Below are positions 12,901 through 25,800 of a DNA stretch of 64,000 nt, piece after piece. Each line of letters opens with the position of its first letter. Position 1 is the stretch's first letter. Below the pieces are notes generated by a model. That model was not told where the DNA came from, searched no databases, and saw only the letters and a list, made by a program, of their open reading frames with translations. Both the position numbers and the translations under genes were made by a program. Where the stretch lies: the NCBI GenBank assembly GCA_033026295.1, contig CM065168.1, positions 42,358,875-42,422,874 of the forward strand, given 5' to 3'. Source of the DNA: Channa striata. Lineage: Eukaryota > Chordata > Actinopteri > Anabantiformes > Channidae.

Positions 12901-15900
12901 CGCTGGCTATTAGCCAAATGTTACGTATCTTTTTTTTGTTCTGCATTTTCTGCTGAACTTGCGCTTGTGCTCACAGGTAAAAAGCTGTTAACTGAAAGTT
13001 TCAGGAGCATCAGTGCCAGTATTTCGTGTAACTCGCTGCCCCCCTTATGACAGGTGTTTTACCCAAAGACATAGCTGAGTCAGTGCACATGACATAAGCT
13101 GTGTTTCATGCTTAATTGTTTAGATGGGCGAGGTGTGGTTTGACTTGTGTCTGAATTTTATTGCAGTTGAGGTGTTGACATTTTGACAGCACATGAAACC
13201 CAGACATGCAGTTTTCAGGTGGAGCCCATCACATTAATTGGGGTTGTTGGTGTTGATTCAATGGTTTGTTCCAGCCTTAAAGAACCACCCCTGTGTTTCC
13301 CTGCAACCACACACAAGGTTTCTTTGGAAAGCTTGTTTCTTCGTGGAATCAAAAAAGCTAATTTTCAAACTTAGGGTACAGGATTAGTGAAAGATTAAGG
13401 TGCGTTCCTCTACCCGGTAATCTGATTTCTCTGCCATGTATATGCACAACCAGGTTTCTAATCAGCTTTGATAACAAAAAAAAAACATGAAAGGATTAAT
13501 CGAACACACAGCCAATAAAGACACACAGCTTGCACCATGTGTCATCATATACATGAAGTTACTGATCACATCTCTTCATTAATAACTAACATACAGTGTC
13601 TGGGTAATCAACCAAACCTCTAGGACTTTTGTTCCTGACCGAACCATTGCCTCAGCTTTGTTTTTTCACCACTAGGTTCAACTATTTTCACTTGCTGCTT
13701 TAGATCCTGTCTTTTCATTTCCTGTTCAGTTCAAAAGAAAACCCAACTATGAAAAAATGTAAGGATTTGTGCTGAGTTGACAGTGAGAGGAGGAATGATG
13801 AAAGAAAAATACAAAGAAGATAAAGCTCCAAAGGAAAGCACAGGCACTAATATACATATACTCAAACACGAGTGAGGGGAAAGTAACAGTGATAAGGGGT
13901 AAACAGAGAACCCAGGTGCACATTCAGGGGACAAACTGGTTGCTATAAAAGGAAATAGAGTGAACAAAACAAATCACCTAGACAAGAACGTTTGAGTCAA
14001 ACAGGGGGTGAGCATATACACAAAAAATTGAAAATGAAACTATGCAAAGCTGTACACAATCCAATCAACTCATGGGGAAAACCATGGTCAAACAGTCGTT
14101 AAAACAGTGGCAGACAGGGACAAACAACGAAAGTAAAGCAACGAAATAATTGCTACAACAAAGGGGGTGACTGTGGTCCAGTACGAGAGCTGTTGTCTAC
14201 CAACCCCACAGTTGCTGGCTCAATCCCTGGTTCCTAAGGTCAATTTTCAAAATGTCCTTGAGCAAAACACTAAACCCTAAACTCTCCCAGTGAGTGATGG
14301 CCAGCTGCAAAGGAGCATAACAGGGTGAATAAGAAGTAGTGCAAAGTTCTTTTTCTACCAATATGTAGAAAAAGAGCTAGATACACTTGACATACTCTGT
14401 ATAAAAAGACACATTGCCTTTTATTATACATTAATATTTTCAGAGAATTTGGTATTAGTTAGTTCAAAGTTCTTCAAAGTGAGCGTTGCATAGCAGCGCC
14501 CCATCAGTGTGTGATGAATGGGTGAATGTGAAAGGGTGAATAAGAAGCAGTCTAAAGCGCTTCGAGGACCAACAGGTAGAAAGGTGCTGAGTAAGTGCAG
14601 AGCATGTACCAAAAAAGCTAAACTGCAATGAGCAGTTTTCAGCTTTTCAGCCTCACTAAGCAGCATCCAAACTGCACATTCTGCAAAAATTCAAGTTACG
14701 TAAATTATATTTAAATTGGTGCTTGGGAACGATCGGGACTTGAACTAAGCACTTTACAAAAATATTAAATATTTAAAAACATTAAAATAGAACAACAAAA
14801 ACAATAACAACTGAGACAATATTGATAATAATTCATTTTACACTTATTAAGGCATCTAATGCCTGCTTGAACGAGTGAGTCTTAAGTTTGGATTAAAAAT
14901 ATTGAACTCAAATAATGAAATATAACACCAATATCAGAAAGGAAAAGAGTTCCACAGATTAGTCCGTGTCCCCTTTACGCTTTGACCTAGTTCTGGACAC
15001 ACCTTCTGAAAGGAAGTTCTGATGTGATAATCTGAGATTAAAATTTGCCACATGAATAGTAACCAGATCCGCCAAAGAACGAGGTGCCAGACCATTAAGG
15101 GCTTTAAAAGTGTCTTAAAGCAATTGAAGAGAACGCAAAACGGGTTTATGAGGTCAAGCTTGGACATATTGGTGAGCAAGGGTCCGCAGCATTCTGCACC
15201 AATTGTAAATGAAGAATCAGTTAACTGGTTAACTGGAACTGGTTAACACCAATATCCAACACATTACAGCTGTCAAGCCAAGTCAAGTCCTTCTGTGACA
15301 GAAAATATTCCATGTTGTTTAACTATTTTGCTCCTTTTCCTCAGTGCCTGGTTCATCTGAGAACATCTTGGCCTTTGAGGGTGGAGATGTCATCCTGCCG
15401 TGCAGTTTCAACACCACTCCCAAAGGCGACTTTCCAGACGTGGAGTGGTCAAAGGAAGGTCTAGAGCCAAACGTTGTCCTCCTGTACCGGGATGGGTATG
15501 AGACTGCCGAGATGAAGAACCCGGTGTTCCAGTACAGGACGAGCTTCATCTCAAAGGAACTGAAACATGGAAACATCTCTATGAGGATCTCCAACGTGAG
15601 GCTAACTGATGCAGGAAAGTACCAGTGCATGACGCTGTGGAGGAACCCCCCTCGGGACATTACAACAGTGGAGCTGGTTGTGGGTACGTCCAGTTCTACA
15701 ATGAGGGTTTTCTGTGATGATTAATTTAGATACTTTCGTCACATCTGGTGTTTTTGTGTTCGTGGTCGAAAGTGACCAGCTTAGCTGTGCTGCTCTTGCT
15801 CTGGACTTCCTTTGATAATGACGACAGACCATATGCACAGTAGTAGGACCACATCTCAATAATAGACCGGAACTAAATTAAAAAATATAACATTTGCTTT

Positions 15901-18067
15901 GTTCAGATTTCTGTTTAAACAAATAATTTATTGTGAGTCATAACTTTGGTGATTTAAAATCTTCCAGTTTCTATGACAGAGTCAAATCTGTCAGTGGAAA
16001 ATGTTTTGGCTGTTGGCCCAGGACGTTCTGAATGAAAACAAAAAAAAAGGAATACAGATAAAGTATCGTGTTCACTCATGTCTTGTAAACAGTGTGGATC
16101 CCAGTTATGAGCTATAATAACCCTAAAATGTTTCCTTGTTAAACTTTCCACTGTTTTTTTGCTCAGTAATTAAACATTATCTTTTTCTGATTGTCTTTGT
16201 ACTGGGCTCCACCCTAGGGAGTCACACTGACAGTGACAGCTGGTTACACATTCACAGTACCGTCGCTTATTAATGTTTCCAACTGGGTGTGTCCAAGTGT
16301 TGTTGTTGGTACAAACCTTTTCCACATCGTTTGTAATCAACTTTTCCACAGGGTTGGATCCATGTGTTTCTAAGAACATTCCTTGAATAAAAACTGCTTT
16401 CATCCGACATATTTAAGCATAAATAGTAGATTAATTGGAAGGTGACGCCTTGCATGATTGGTGTTTTTCCAGGAACAGTTTCTGAGCCGAAGATCTCAGT
16501 GGTTTCAGCAAACTGTGGAGGACTGACTCTGCAGTGTGAGGCCAAGTACTCACTGCCAGAGCCTCAGATCACGTTTCTGGATGATCAGGGGAACGAAATC
16601 CCGGCTGAAGGCCCTAAAAGCGACGAAGATGGCAGAGGGAATTACACTGTGACACGACAATTGATTCTCGATTCTGTTACAAACAGTTTTAAACCAAGGT
16701 GCCTCAAAGTCTCAAGCATGGATTCTTTTTCTATACAACAAATTCATGACTTATAATTAGGCTTCATTAAAGTTTTTTTGTTTGTTTTTATCACAGCATC
16801 ACCTGCAGAGTTCAGCAGCTGAACTTCAACTTGATCAGAGACACAGACATTCTCATACCAGGTAATTTTTCAGATAGAACTATCTTTACGTTTCAAAGGA
16901 ACGCATTCTAACACTTCTCTGGTTTACACTTTTCAGCAGTTTTAGCTAAGTCATGGTCTCTGCAGAGAAAAGCAGACGCACATTAAAATCCTTCCTGATG
17001 ACAGATTAGTCATATAGTAAATGTATAAAAATGTTTGCGTTCATTCTGGTTTCAGCCGACGTCATGAAGTCCTGTTGTCTAATCACTTTCATCTCTATTG
17101 GATGGACCATCTTATTGTTTCTGTTCGCTTGTGGATTAGCTATTTGGTTTTGGAGAAGATGTGGTAAACGTGGTAAGTCGCCAACACCAATGCAATTTAT
17201 TATTTTCATAAAATCTCATACTCAATTTAAAACAACACAAACACAATAAAGTTGCTGCTCTGGTTAAATGTTGACAATGAGTACTAATTTTGAAACAGAG
17301 GAATGAAATATGTTAAAAAGTGAAGCCAGTGCATTTAAAAAAAATGTTTCATCGTCATAATCCAGAAACAGTTGCATATTCTTACTGGATTCGTACTGCA
17401 GCTAATGTGGACGTTAGTCTGGTGGAGAACATAGTCATTTTTCCTGAGCAAATGTCAACACTGCTGATGTCTCATGTTTTCCTGTATTCATACAGCGGAC
17501 GGACAAAAACTGTCAGACACCAGACGAGTGTCAGATCAAAGTCCCATGGGCATTTTCATTGGAGGGTCACGTATGGACCAGAGCCACTGCATTGACAACG
17601 TGGGAGACTGTGCCACGGAGACACTTCGGAGACAAGTGGCTCAACTCGAGTTCAAGCTTCAGGAAAGAAATGAAACCATCTGCCGTCTACTGAATACAGA
17701 TGTTTGCCAGAACAGATGGCCAAGATTCATCAGCAAAGAACACATCTCAACCAACACCGACCCTCCAAAACCTGCCACCTCACGAAACCGTTATCCATCA
17801 GAAGATCGAAGGAACCAGCGCAGATACAGCAGCCCAGCTTTACTGTCTCCAACGGCGCCCAGGAAAAAAATAGCAAATATTGGGCGTTCTTTAAGTGAGA
17901 CTTATGCTCAGACTCACCACAAGTTTCCCAAGCTTCGTAGACATTCCTCATTGCTTCAACCAAACCCCCTGTCGACTAACCATTGCGGTAACCTCATAGG
18001 TGTGACAGAGGAGTCTGAACCACTCATGTCATGTGAAAAGATAAAAAATGAAATGTTTACACATTGA
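9943..18067 (+). CDS. Gene B: butyrophilin/B7-like protein with coiled-coil tail
   Basis: Exons 9943-9991, 15345-15683, 16473-16698, 16797-16861, 17056-17172 and 17496-18067 join in frame to 455 residues. Layout: signal peptide (MSNCLLLVIAVLSHC); V-set domain, residues 17-129 (LPCSF, VEWSKEG, DAGKYQC); C-type domain, about 130-226 (LTLQCEAKYSLPEP ... ITCRVQQ); membrane span about 232-258, ending WFWRRCGKR; then a 190-residue tail. The tail starts with a short predicted coiled coil (LRRQVAQLEFKLQERNETI), a feature seen in butyrophilin-type juxtamembrane regions. It continues as a basic Ser/Pro/Arg-rich stretch, with no B30.2 domain and no canonical ITIM. Exon boundaries and phases match gene A exactly, so A and B are tandem duplicates that differ mainly in the tail. 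The first intron is unusually long (5.35 kb), holds repeats and a second leader-like exon, and could hide an alternative start. The likely role is T-cell co-regulation, inferred from the family. Confidence 0.83.
10523..12250. repeat. Local direct duplication inside gene B intron 1
   Basis: The block beginning ACAGAATTCTGTGCAATAAC at 10523 recurs at 12101. Both copies continue with the same TTAGTGCAAACTGTTTT stretch, and then with AACTCAAAACATAATGAATTTGGC and a run of CTACTACTGCTAC. The second copy lacks about 85 internal bases. The copies end near 10772 and 12250. No coding potential is seen. It shows that this intron has grown by local duplication. Confidence 0.75.
12918..12976 (+). pseudogene. 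Leader-like exon with homopolymer frameshift
   Basis: ATGTTACGTATC begins a 59-base exon-like block that ends CTCACAG before a GTAAAA donor, like the leader exons of genes A and B. The 59 bases give phase 2 and an in-frame stop. Removal of one T from the run of eight T would give a hydrophobic leader ending in phase 1, as in A and B. It looks like a decayed or alternative leader in gene B intron 1. Coincidence is possible because the block is short. Confidence 0.35.
14165..14600. repeat. tRNA-like SINE fragment
   Basis: The sequence starts GGTGACTGTGGTCCAGTACGAG, contains a B-box-like GGCTCAATCCC, and runs on to TGTCCTTGAGCAAAACACTAAACCC and, near 14505-14560, GATGAATGGGTGAATGTGAAAG and TAAAGCGCTTCGAGG. 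This order (tRNA-like head, then 'ttgggcaagacactgaaccc', then 'gtaaagcgcttt') is a common dispersed fish repeat. The head is degenerate, so it is not a functional tRNA gene. A second copy fragment is at about 47233. Confidence 0.6.
14820..15240. repeat. Degenerate L2/CR1-type LINE 3' relic
   Basis: The block has the order seen in the better preserved L2-like relic at 39855-40747: a 'gagtcttaagtttggattaaa' segment, 'gagttccacag', then 'accattaagggctttaaaag' and 'gcagcattctgcaccaattg'. These correspond on the opposite strand to a decayed C-terminal reverse-transcriptase region. It ends about 100 bases before the gene B V-set exon. Confidence 0.5.
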
Positions 18068-19454
18068 CATTATTAATTTCTGACAGCATCAGAAACAGTT
18101 GTACAGTGTTAGAAACCCGGGGTGACAGTCAGGATACAAGCTTATTTGAAATCTGGTCAATCTTTTTTGTACTTTCTAATAACCACTGAACTTTAGTGGT
18201 TAGTGAGATCGGAAGCAGCAAAGTTTCCCATTTTCCCATTCCTCGTCTTTATGCTAACCAAATCGGCTGCTGGCCAACGGCGTCCAGTATTTAATATATT
18301 TCCTGCTATCCCCCCGTCTGGTAGAACTTTGTGAATGCCGTGTCCTCTGTGGCACTAATCCGAGGTCGTAATTCACCTTCTTATACTAACTTCATTATAG
18401 CACGGGTGTTTGTACAAAGCACATTTATTTATTTGAGTTATTTATTAGAAAAAATATACATATAAATGTAACAAGAACAAGTCAACACACAGTATGGAGC
18501 TGGAGATCAGATTCCAACTGATGGTCGACTTCTTCTTATCCACAGCCGCGTGATAAAAACATTATAAGTTTTTGGTTTGCCACATCCTTGCCCTCTGTGG
18601 ATTAAGTGTCAGGATTATTGTAGCATCATCAAAGTAGAATGAAGCTACTTTTTGCACATTTTAATAAACACTAAGCACAAATTATTTACACAGTATGTAA
18701 TATGTTGTTTAAAATGTTGATATTAATTATGATAGTTTTTAATATGCTTATATATGCTTATAAATGTTTTTTGTATGTTGCCGATTCTCTGTTTTGAAAT
18801 CCATTAAAACAATGTTTCTAATTTCTGTGGTCACTTCATTCATACAGAACAATTCTGGAACGTGATATCAGATCAAGGACGCCACCTGGAGATAAACTTG
18901 TGGCATTGCATTTTGTAATAGATTGTGCTATGTTTTTTTATTCAAATATTCAATAGAAAATATATTTTAAAAGTGGAAAATTGGGATTTTCTTCGTTTAT
19001 ATCTTTGAAACAAGTCGTGCTTTACGTGTAGAAATTTTGCTGAGGCTTGAAAAATGGAAAAGAAAATAGCTAAATACCGTAAAATTTCGGAATTCAAATC
19101 AAGACCTTTTATTTTACAATTAAAATTACTTATGAACACAAGCTTACAAAGAAACATCTCCTGACACAGCAGTTACCCTCAGTTTGGTGTAAATTTTAGC
19201 CTCTTTTAGCTTGTTGTTTTGGATTTATGGCCTGCATTTTTACCATTTGGATTCACTCTCTGCTCTCATAAGCAAACTATAATTTCAAATAAAAATTAAT
19301 GCAGTCTTTGTGTTCTGGTAACTGGTTAACGATTAATTAGCATCTTCGGTTCATTTTGAGGAACGCATTTCACAGCTGCAGCTTCCCTCTGACACCTATA
19401 ATGTTTGTGACGGCTTTTTTGTCAAAGAGGAAGTGCAGAGATCAGAGAGACAAG
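18068..19454. other. Gene B 3' UTR and spacer before gene C
   Basis: No coding exon is recognised. Candidate polyadenylation signals are AATAAA at about 18663 and ATTAAA at about 18804. The rest is AT-rich spacer. Gene C's leader follows directly. Confidence 0.45.
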
Positions 19455-20956
19455 ATGCAGCTAATGCCGTTCTGCTTAGTGCTGTGTACGTACAAACTTT
19501 GACATTACTTTCTAAATCATTTAATTTTGAAATTAAGTTTTATTTCAATTGTTGAGTCCTAGCTCAGCATGACAGGTTTTTTATTGTCTTGCAAAATTTA
19601 AAAGTTACCGATTACTGTTTTTGTTATTTATTCTCATTTTATTTTGTTGTCTCACGCTATTTTTCCATTGACATCCCATCACGTTTCACTCATACACTGC
19701 TTTATTGTTTCTGTTTTGTTTTTTTTTAATTTTCTTCATGTTTTTTCTCCCCCATTCTTAAACCTCTCCTTTCATACTCTCGGCTGCCTTCCTATTTTTA
19801 TTTCATTTTCTCTTTATGTTGGTCTTTGTTTTTCCTGCTTCATCTGTTTTTCATTCTTTTATTCTCGTTCTTTCCCAATTGTTTGCTTATGTCTTTGTTT
19901 GGCTACAATTCTTAAAATGTGTTTCTTAAACTCTTCCCCTTGATATTTTTTTGTCTTTGACTACCTTCCTTGCTTTAGTCTCCATTCTCCCTCCATCCAG
20001 CCTGTCTTCGGATCAGTCCCGACAGGTCTCAGTTCTCCAGCTATGACACCATCTCCCTGAACTGTGAGGATCAGTTAAACTCCACCGGTTGGAAGGTGAA
20101 GAGGAAAACGCTGGAGGGCGGGGTAAGGCCTTGCTCCTCTGGTTGGGGCACAGCCTCTTCAGGATCAACTTGCATCATTGGAAACATCTACCCATCAGAC
20201 AGCGGGGTGTATTGGTGCGAGTCTGCCGACGGAGAACAAACCAATGGAGTCAACATCACCATCACTGGTACATTACCGTTTTTATGTTTTACTGTATAAT
20301 TTAAAGCTGCTATTAATAAGACACATTTGACATCAGAATCCACATCCGACTGGTTTTTCCAGCATAGTAGATATTAACCCTTTTGTAAGAAGAACAAGAA
20401 GCTGAGACAAAAGTTTCCTTCTTGTCTAAAGATCGTACTGTGATCCTGGAGAGTCCTGCCCTGCCTGTGTCAAAGGGAGCTGCTGTGACTCTGCACTGCA
20501 AAGCCGAGATGAAGCCCCCGGCCACGAGTTTCATTTCTATAAAGACGACCGCCACGTCGGGAGCAGCTCCACAGGAGAGATGACCATCCACAGTGTGTCC
20601 AAGTCTGACGAAGGACTTTACAAGTGCAGCACTGCTGAAGGTGTAGAATCAGCCAGCAGCTGGGTGGCAGTGGATGGTGAGCGAAACCATCCAAACTGGC
20701 TAAATAACTGAGAAGAAATATGTAAAATATTGCTTGCTTTTTAACAGCAGGGCCAAGGGACAAATTACAGATTGTTAGAGTCTCCACCGTATCACTGTCA
20801 TTCTTTTCATTTTATTGATGTTGACCACTTTAATTAAAAATTATTCTTATCTTCACAGATCCCGACTCCAACATCACTTCAGCATCATGTTCAGTTTCGG
20901 TCTTCAGACTGACACGTCACCTGCTAGTAGGAGGAATTCCTCCTATTAATTCCTAG
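19455..20956 (+). pseudogene. Gene C: broken Fc-receptor-like gene
   Basis: Four exon remnants are visible. Leader: 19455-19485 (MQLMPFCLVL, phase 1). Ig1: 20001-20267, 89 residues, intact, with ISLNC, a Trp (GWKV), an extra Cys pair and VYWCES. Ig2: 20432-20676. Last: 20859-20956. Ig2 is 245 bases, one short of a multiple of three. A base is missing near 20505-20512, so the frame meets TGA at 20581-20583, before the second Cys; the original motif DEGLYKC is readable in the next frame. The last exon begins a membrane-anchor region but stops at TAG 20954-20956 inside small EcoRI-like palindromes, so no membrane span is encoded. A sequencing error could explain the single-base loss, but not the missing span. 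A secreted one- or two-domain product is an alternative. Closest relatives in the window are D, F and K. Confidence 0.72.
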
Positions 20957-22810
20957 TAGGAATTCCTTTCACGCTTTCCACCAGTTTACTGGGACATGGG
21001 ACACCAATATCTTATTAATGATATGTAAAATAATTATTAAACTATGTCTTAACCTTTATAAAGGTGTTATGTTGTCAATATTTACTAAGAGGTGTCTTGT
21101 CGTTATTATTAATAATAATAAAACATTCATCTCTGTGCTTCTTATTATGTCTTCAACATAATAAGATGTTGCAGACGTAATCCAGACATTGCAGGAAGTC
21201 TGCAATCCACAACTTAATAATGAACCCTGCTGTCTGTTGAAAACAAAGTTTCCTGTACTTAAATCGTTATAACAGTTTTAGTGTCAGTGTTCACAGCATA
21301 ACATATTCTTCAGCATAGAAAATATAATTTTTCCTGCATGTTTCACCTGTTTTGCTTGTAAATGTTGTCACGGTAACCATTCACTCAGTGAGACCTAAAC
21401 TTTAAGTTTCATGTGGTAAAACAATTGACATTTTAAACCCTCACAGTTAAATGTTGAACTCTACCACCAGATGGAGTCAAAGTGAAGACTTTTTAATGCT
21501 GAACGTCTGATGTGATCTTTTGATTCGTACCTTGGTGTCCTTTACAGGACATCCCGTCTGTTTATTACCTGTTATGTACATGTAACAAACATTCATAAAA
21601 ATGTTTAACTTGTGTATCTGTTGTGTGAGTTTTTTGCTGTGTGAAATGCTCTTCTGAAGCAGCTTTTTGTCCTCGCCCTTCTCTCTTGCCAGTAAAAATA
21701 AAATAAGACACAAACATATATAATGTGCAATAATATTTGGAGCTGAAACTCACATTTAATCAGACAGTACAGAGCATTTTAATGTACGAAGAGGCTTCAG
21801 TGATTCACCCAAGTGCTTTAGACCGGAAATACGTTTTGTGATACTGTTACTTCACGGGCGTATTTCCATTGTCTGTTACTTTTACTCCATCACACGTATC
21901 ATGGACAGCTTTAGTTGCAAATTAAATACTATAACTTTTTATTCCACGAATGTGAAATGACAGCATGTTGTCTTATTTTAAAAAGTGAAGTTTCTCTTTC
22001 ATTTATCAATATTCTTTTGAGTTGTACATTCATACATCACCAGTGTTTGTATGTCATGTGTAATACTCACATACTTAAAGCAGTGTTGTTACTTTGGATT
22101 CACGTTTAGGAGCATGCATTTACTTTACTCTGACTTATTGCTGACTTTGTGATTCTGTGTAGAGGATGAAACCGGTAAAACCAAACAAAATGTTAAACAA
22201 GCTCACACCATCTTCCGGTTGTTTTCTGTCTACAACAAAGTGATTGGTGGCTGCTGTACTTATTGGAGCAGTGGTTCACCTCACTGTGCTGCTTTGCTGC
22301 CTACAGACACCACTAACAGAAGAAACAGGCTTTGATGCTTCATTAAACTTTGATGCGTTCCATTGGTAATGATGGTGGTGGAGGGCTGCGCAGTTGCTCC
22401 TAGCTAAGCTGATCAGGACATTTGTATGTGTCCCCATCTCCCCCCGTCATAATTTGTCTTTAGCCACCCGCTCGATTCACGAAGCAGCCCAGTCTAGACC
22501 CAAACCCAACGTGCTTCGTCCCCCAGACAAGTGACTCATAATGATCCAACCTCAGACCACTTGATATTTAGTTTTGAATGTATTTTCAAGTTGTGCAGGT
22601 TAGAAACTGGAAAACTAGAAAGCAGGATTTTATAAGGACACATCAAAGAAACAAAAAAGGAATTTAACACAGGAAATACTCTCTATTTCGATAATATAAA
22701 GACAGGTGTTCTGGCTTTTTTAACTAGCTGCCACAATTTCCTCTGAGCTCAGGATGTGGGTAAACTCTGTAGGTACTGAACGTGAAGACGACAGACCTCA
22801 TCAGCACACG
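20957..22810. other. Spacer between genes C and D
   Basis: No coding exon or RNA gene is recognised. The stretch is AT-rich with a candidate AATAAA near 21117. The last 150 bases should hold the gene D promoter; no TATA box stands out. Confidence 0.4.
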
Positions 22811-25800
22811 ATGGCGATCACCTCCCTCTGCCTAATACTCAGTAAGAATTGCTCTTTTTCTAAATTAAAAGCTCATTTGCGCTCAGTCATTTAGTATTTT
22901 ATTGTGTGACGACTTGTGAACGTTTCACTTTGGGCTAAATTCGGAAGAATTAAGTCCTGCAATGTTTTTGTTAATTTTGTCTGGGTCAAATTGTCTTTGT
23001 GCTTCAGTGTGTCACACTTCGGAGTTCAAATAGAGTAAATTATGGCTCAAGTCAAATTAATACCAATTGCTAACGGCTTTATTTCCGCTGTGTTACACTG
23101 ATGTAACAATCAACAGTGTGATCTAGTCTCCATGGTAACTCAGTCACACTCAAAAACCATCAACAGACTCTTGTTCTTATATGCACATAATAAAATTGGG
23201 CCTTTTGGTGCATCGACCACTTACTGGTCAAGTTAACGTCACCATTTCATTGTGTGCGGTTGGATAAAGCATCTGAGCTTCTTGCTGCTCTTCAGACTGT
23301 GAAAACGAAACACATAAGTGCAAAGTGATTGAACTGATATGGATGTTGAAAATGCATCTAATTTTCACCTCTGACACAGAAAGGAAGTTAAAATATATCA
23401 TGACAGAGGCAACTCCTAAACTCTGCTGTTGCCCAGAGCAGCATGATGTGAATCCTACCAGTTTCCTTGAAGTGTACAGATCATTTTACATGTAAAAGGT
23501 CAACAAAGATTTTATCAGCCTACTGCTGATGTACTTACCTATATTGCATATGTTCCTTTTTCAGCTGCACCTTAACACTTGCGGTTGTCACCTCAACATT
23601 GCTAAAATTAGCATTTAATGAAGCATGAAGAAAACTTTCCATCTGTTTAGCATTTTGCTCATCGCTTCTCTTGCTGTTTCCTCCTCCTGTTTGATAAAAA
23701 GGTGACGCTCACAAATGCTTCGGCGTCAAAAGCATTTCCCAGCATGCCTTTCTCCTTTGCAACATTTAAGTAGAAACCGACCAAAATAAAGTAGCAGTCA
23801 CGTATGAAATTAAGTGTTGTTACGTATGATCACGTGTTCTGCTCAGTGGTCTGATATAAGCAGCTGCACATTCACAGAATCTGTTTTTCAGCACAAACAT
23901 CTCAACATTCTTAATAATTTCTTGACCACAAACTTTGGTATGAAGTCGAAAGAAGACACACGCTGGTAAATTTCTTGGCCTTCCCTTGGCAAAAGCGAGT
24001 CACATGTTTCCTGTTTGACCCACCAGCTGCCACACTAAGAGTCGTACCCAACAAGTCCCAGTTCTTCCAGTATGAACACATCTCACTGAGTTGTGGAGAG
24101 TCAGGTATCCCCAGCAACTGGACAGTGAGCAGAAACACGTCATCTAAGACGTTACAGCCATGCAGGGGCGGGTTTGGAGACCCACGTAGTTCCTCCTGCT
24201 TCCTTAAGGACGCCCACCCATCAGACAGTGGACTTTACTGGTGTGAGTCAAAGGGAGGGAAAGAGCGCAGCAACATCCTGAACATCACTGTGGCCGGTAC
24301 GTTTGAGGCTTCATGCAGTCTTTACAGTAAACTCTACTACGTAGCTTGAGTAAGAATATTTACTGTCTTGAAAAAATAAAGATTATTTTGTACCTAATAC
24401 ACCTGCACATGTATTTAAAGTAAAAAATACCACCAACCTCAGAAAAACTAACTCTTCCATATTCCAGCCGGTGTGATCCTTGAGAGTCCTGCACTTCCTG
24501 TGACAGAGGGAGATGAAGTCACTCTTCGCTGTTCACAGAAGAACAAATTTGACATAAACTCTACATCAGCTTTCAATGCAACCTTCTTCAAAGATGGTGT
24601 TTTCATCGGGACTGGGTTTGAAGGAAAGATGATCCTTCCATCAGTGGAAAAGTCTGATGAAGGTTTCTACAAGTGTCAACACCCCACAAAAGGAGAGTCA
24701 GCACAGAGTCTGCTGGCTGTGACAGGTGATGACGCAAATACAAGATACAGATTAATCTCTGCATGTACAGCATGCGATGTCAGCCTCAGTGTTTATGGTT
24801 GCAAATATGAGAGACTTAACAGCCCCGTGGGCCACAGAAGTCAGTGGGTTTTTTTAGAACTGCTAACAAGCATCCAGAAGTAATTGTTTGTGATGGTAAG
24901 TGTTCCGCAACAAGAACAACGAGATAACTTTTGAAACCATCTGACAAATCTCCAGTTAAGTGTCAGGATTCAAAAAATAAAACAAAGGAAGCAAACAAAA
25001 AAAAAAGAAAAAAGGGGGAATGTGCAATAAAAACACTTTTAAGCTGAAATTCTCCAGAGTGCACAAAGCACATTTCTGACAAGCTGATCCAGTTTGTCAA
25101 AGCTATAATGTGTAACATTTTAAAAAATGTTTTATGATGGGAATATACAAAAGATTTATTTATTGTGAAGAGGGTCAATTATGCTTGGATGTTGTAGTTT
25201 TAATGGGCTGTAAAGTTCAGTTAGTACATTGTTGATGATATCTGGAAGGTCTTTACACCTTTCTCTGAGTATGTCTGTTGACTTCCGTGAATCTTTTAAG
25301 CAGCAAAATCCCAAACATTGCAATATTGTGTTTGTTTTTTTTTTTTTTTTTTTTAGCTTTCAAACACTTACAATTATTGGGACATTCAGAGGAGACAGAA
25401 CTAAATGTTTCTTAATTTTTTTTCCCTTTTCTTCACAGTCAGAGACATCTCAAACCATAATGCTCCTCCTTCACCTCCTTCCACTTCTTCTCCTTCATTT
25501 TCTTCTCCTTCTCCCCCTTTCCTGCTTCGTCCCACACTGGTGTGTTTCATCCTGCTGTGCATCCTTTACGTTGTCATAATTGGAGTGTGTATATTCGCAT
25601 ACCGAAGGTGGACTAAAGGTAAGACCAGCTTTGAAACAAAACAGAACAAAGAGTCTTTGTCCATGTGTTGATCATCATTTCATCAATGCTGTAAATTCTG
25701 ATAGTTTTTATTAAATCCCATTATCTATAATTTAAAGATATATATATACAGTGAGGAAAAAAATTATTTGAACCTCAGCTGATTTTGTAAGTTTGCCCAC

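Noticed and set aside
14165..14260. Possible tRNA gene
   Set aside because: The A-box and B-box-like words are embedded in a SINE; no cloverleaf could be drawn with paired acceptor arms.
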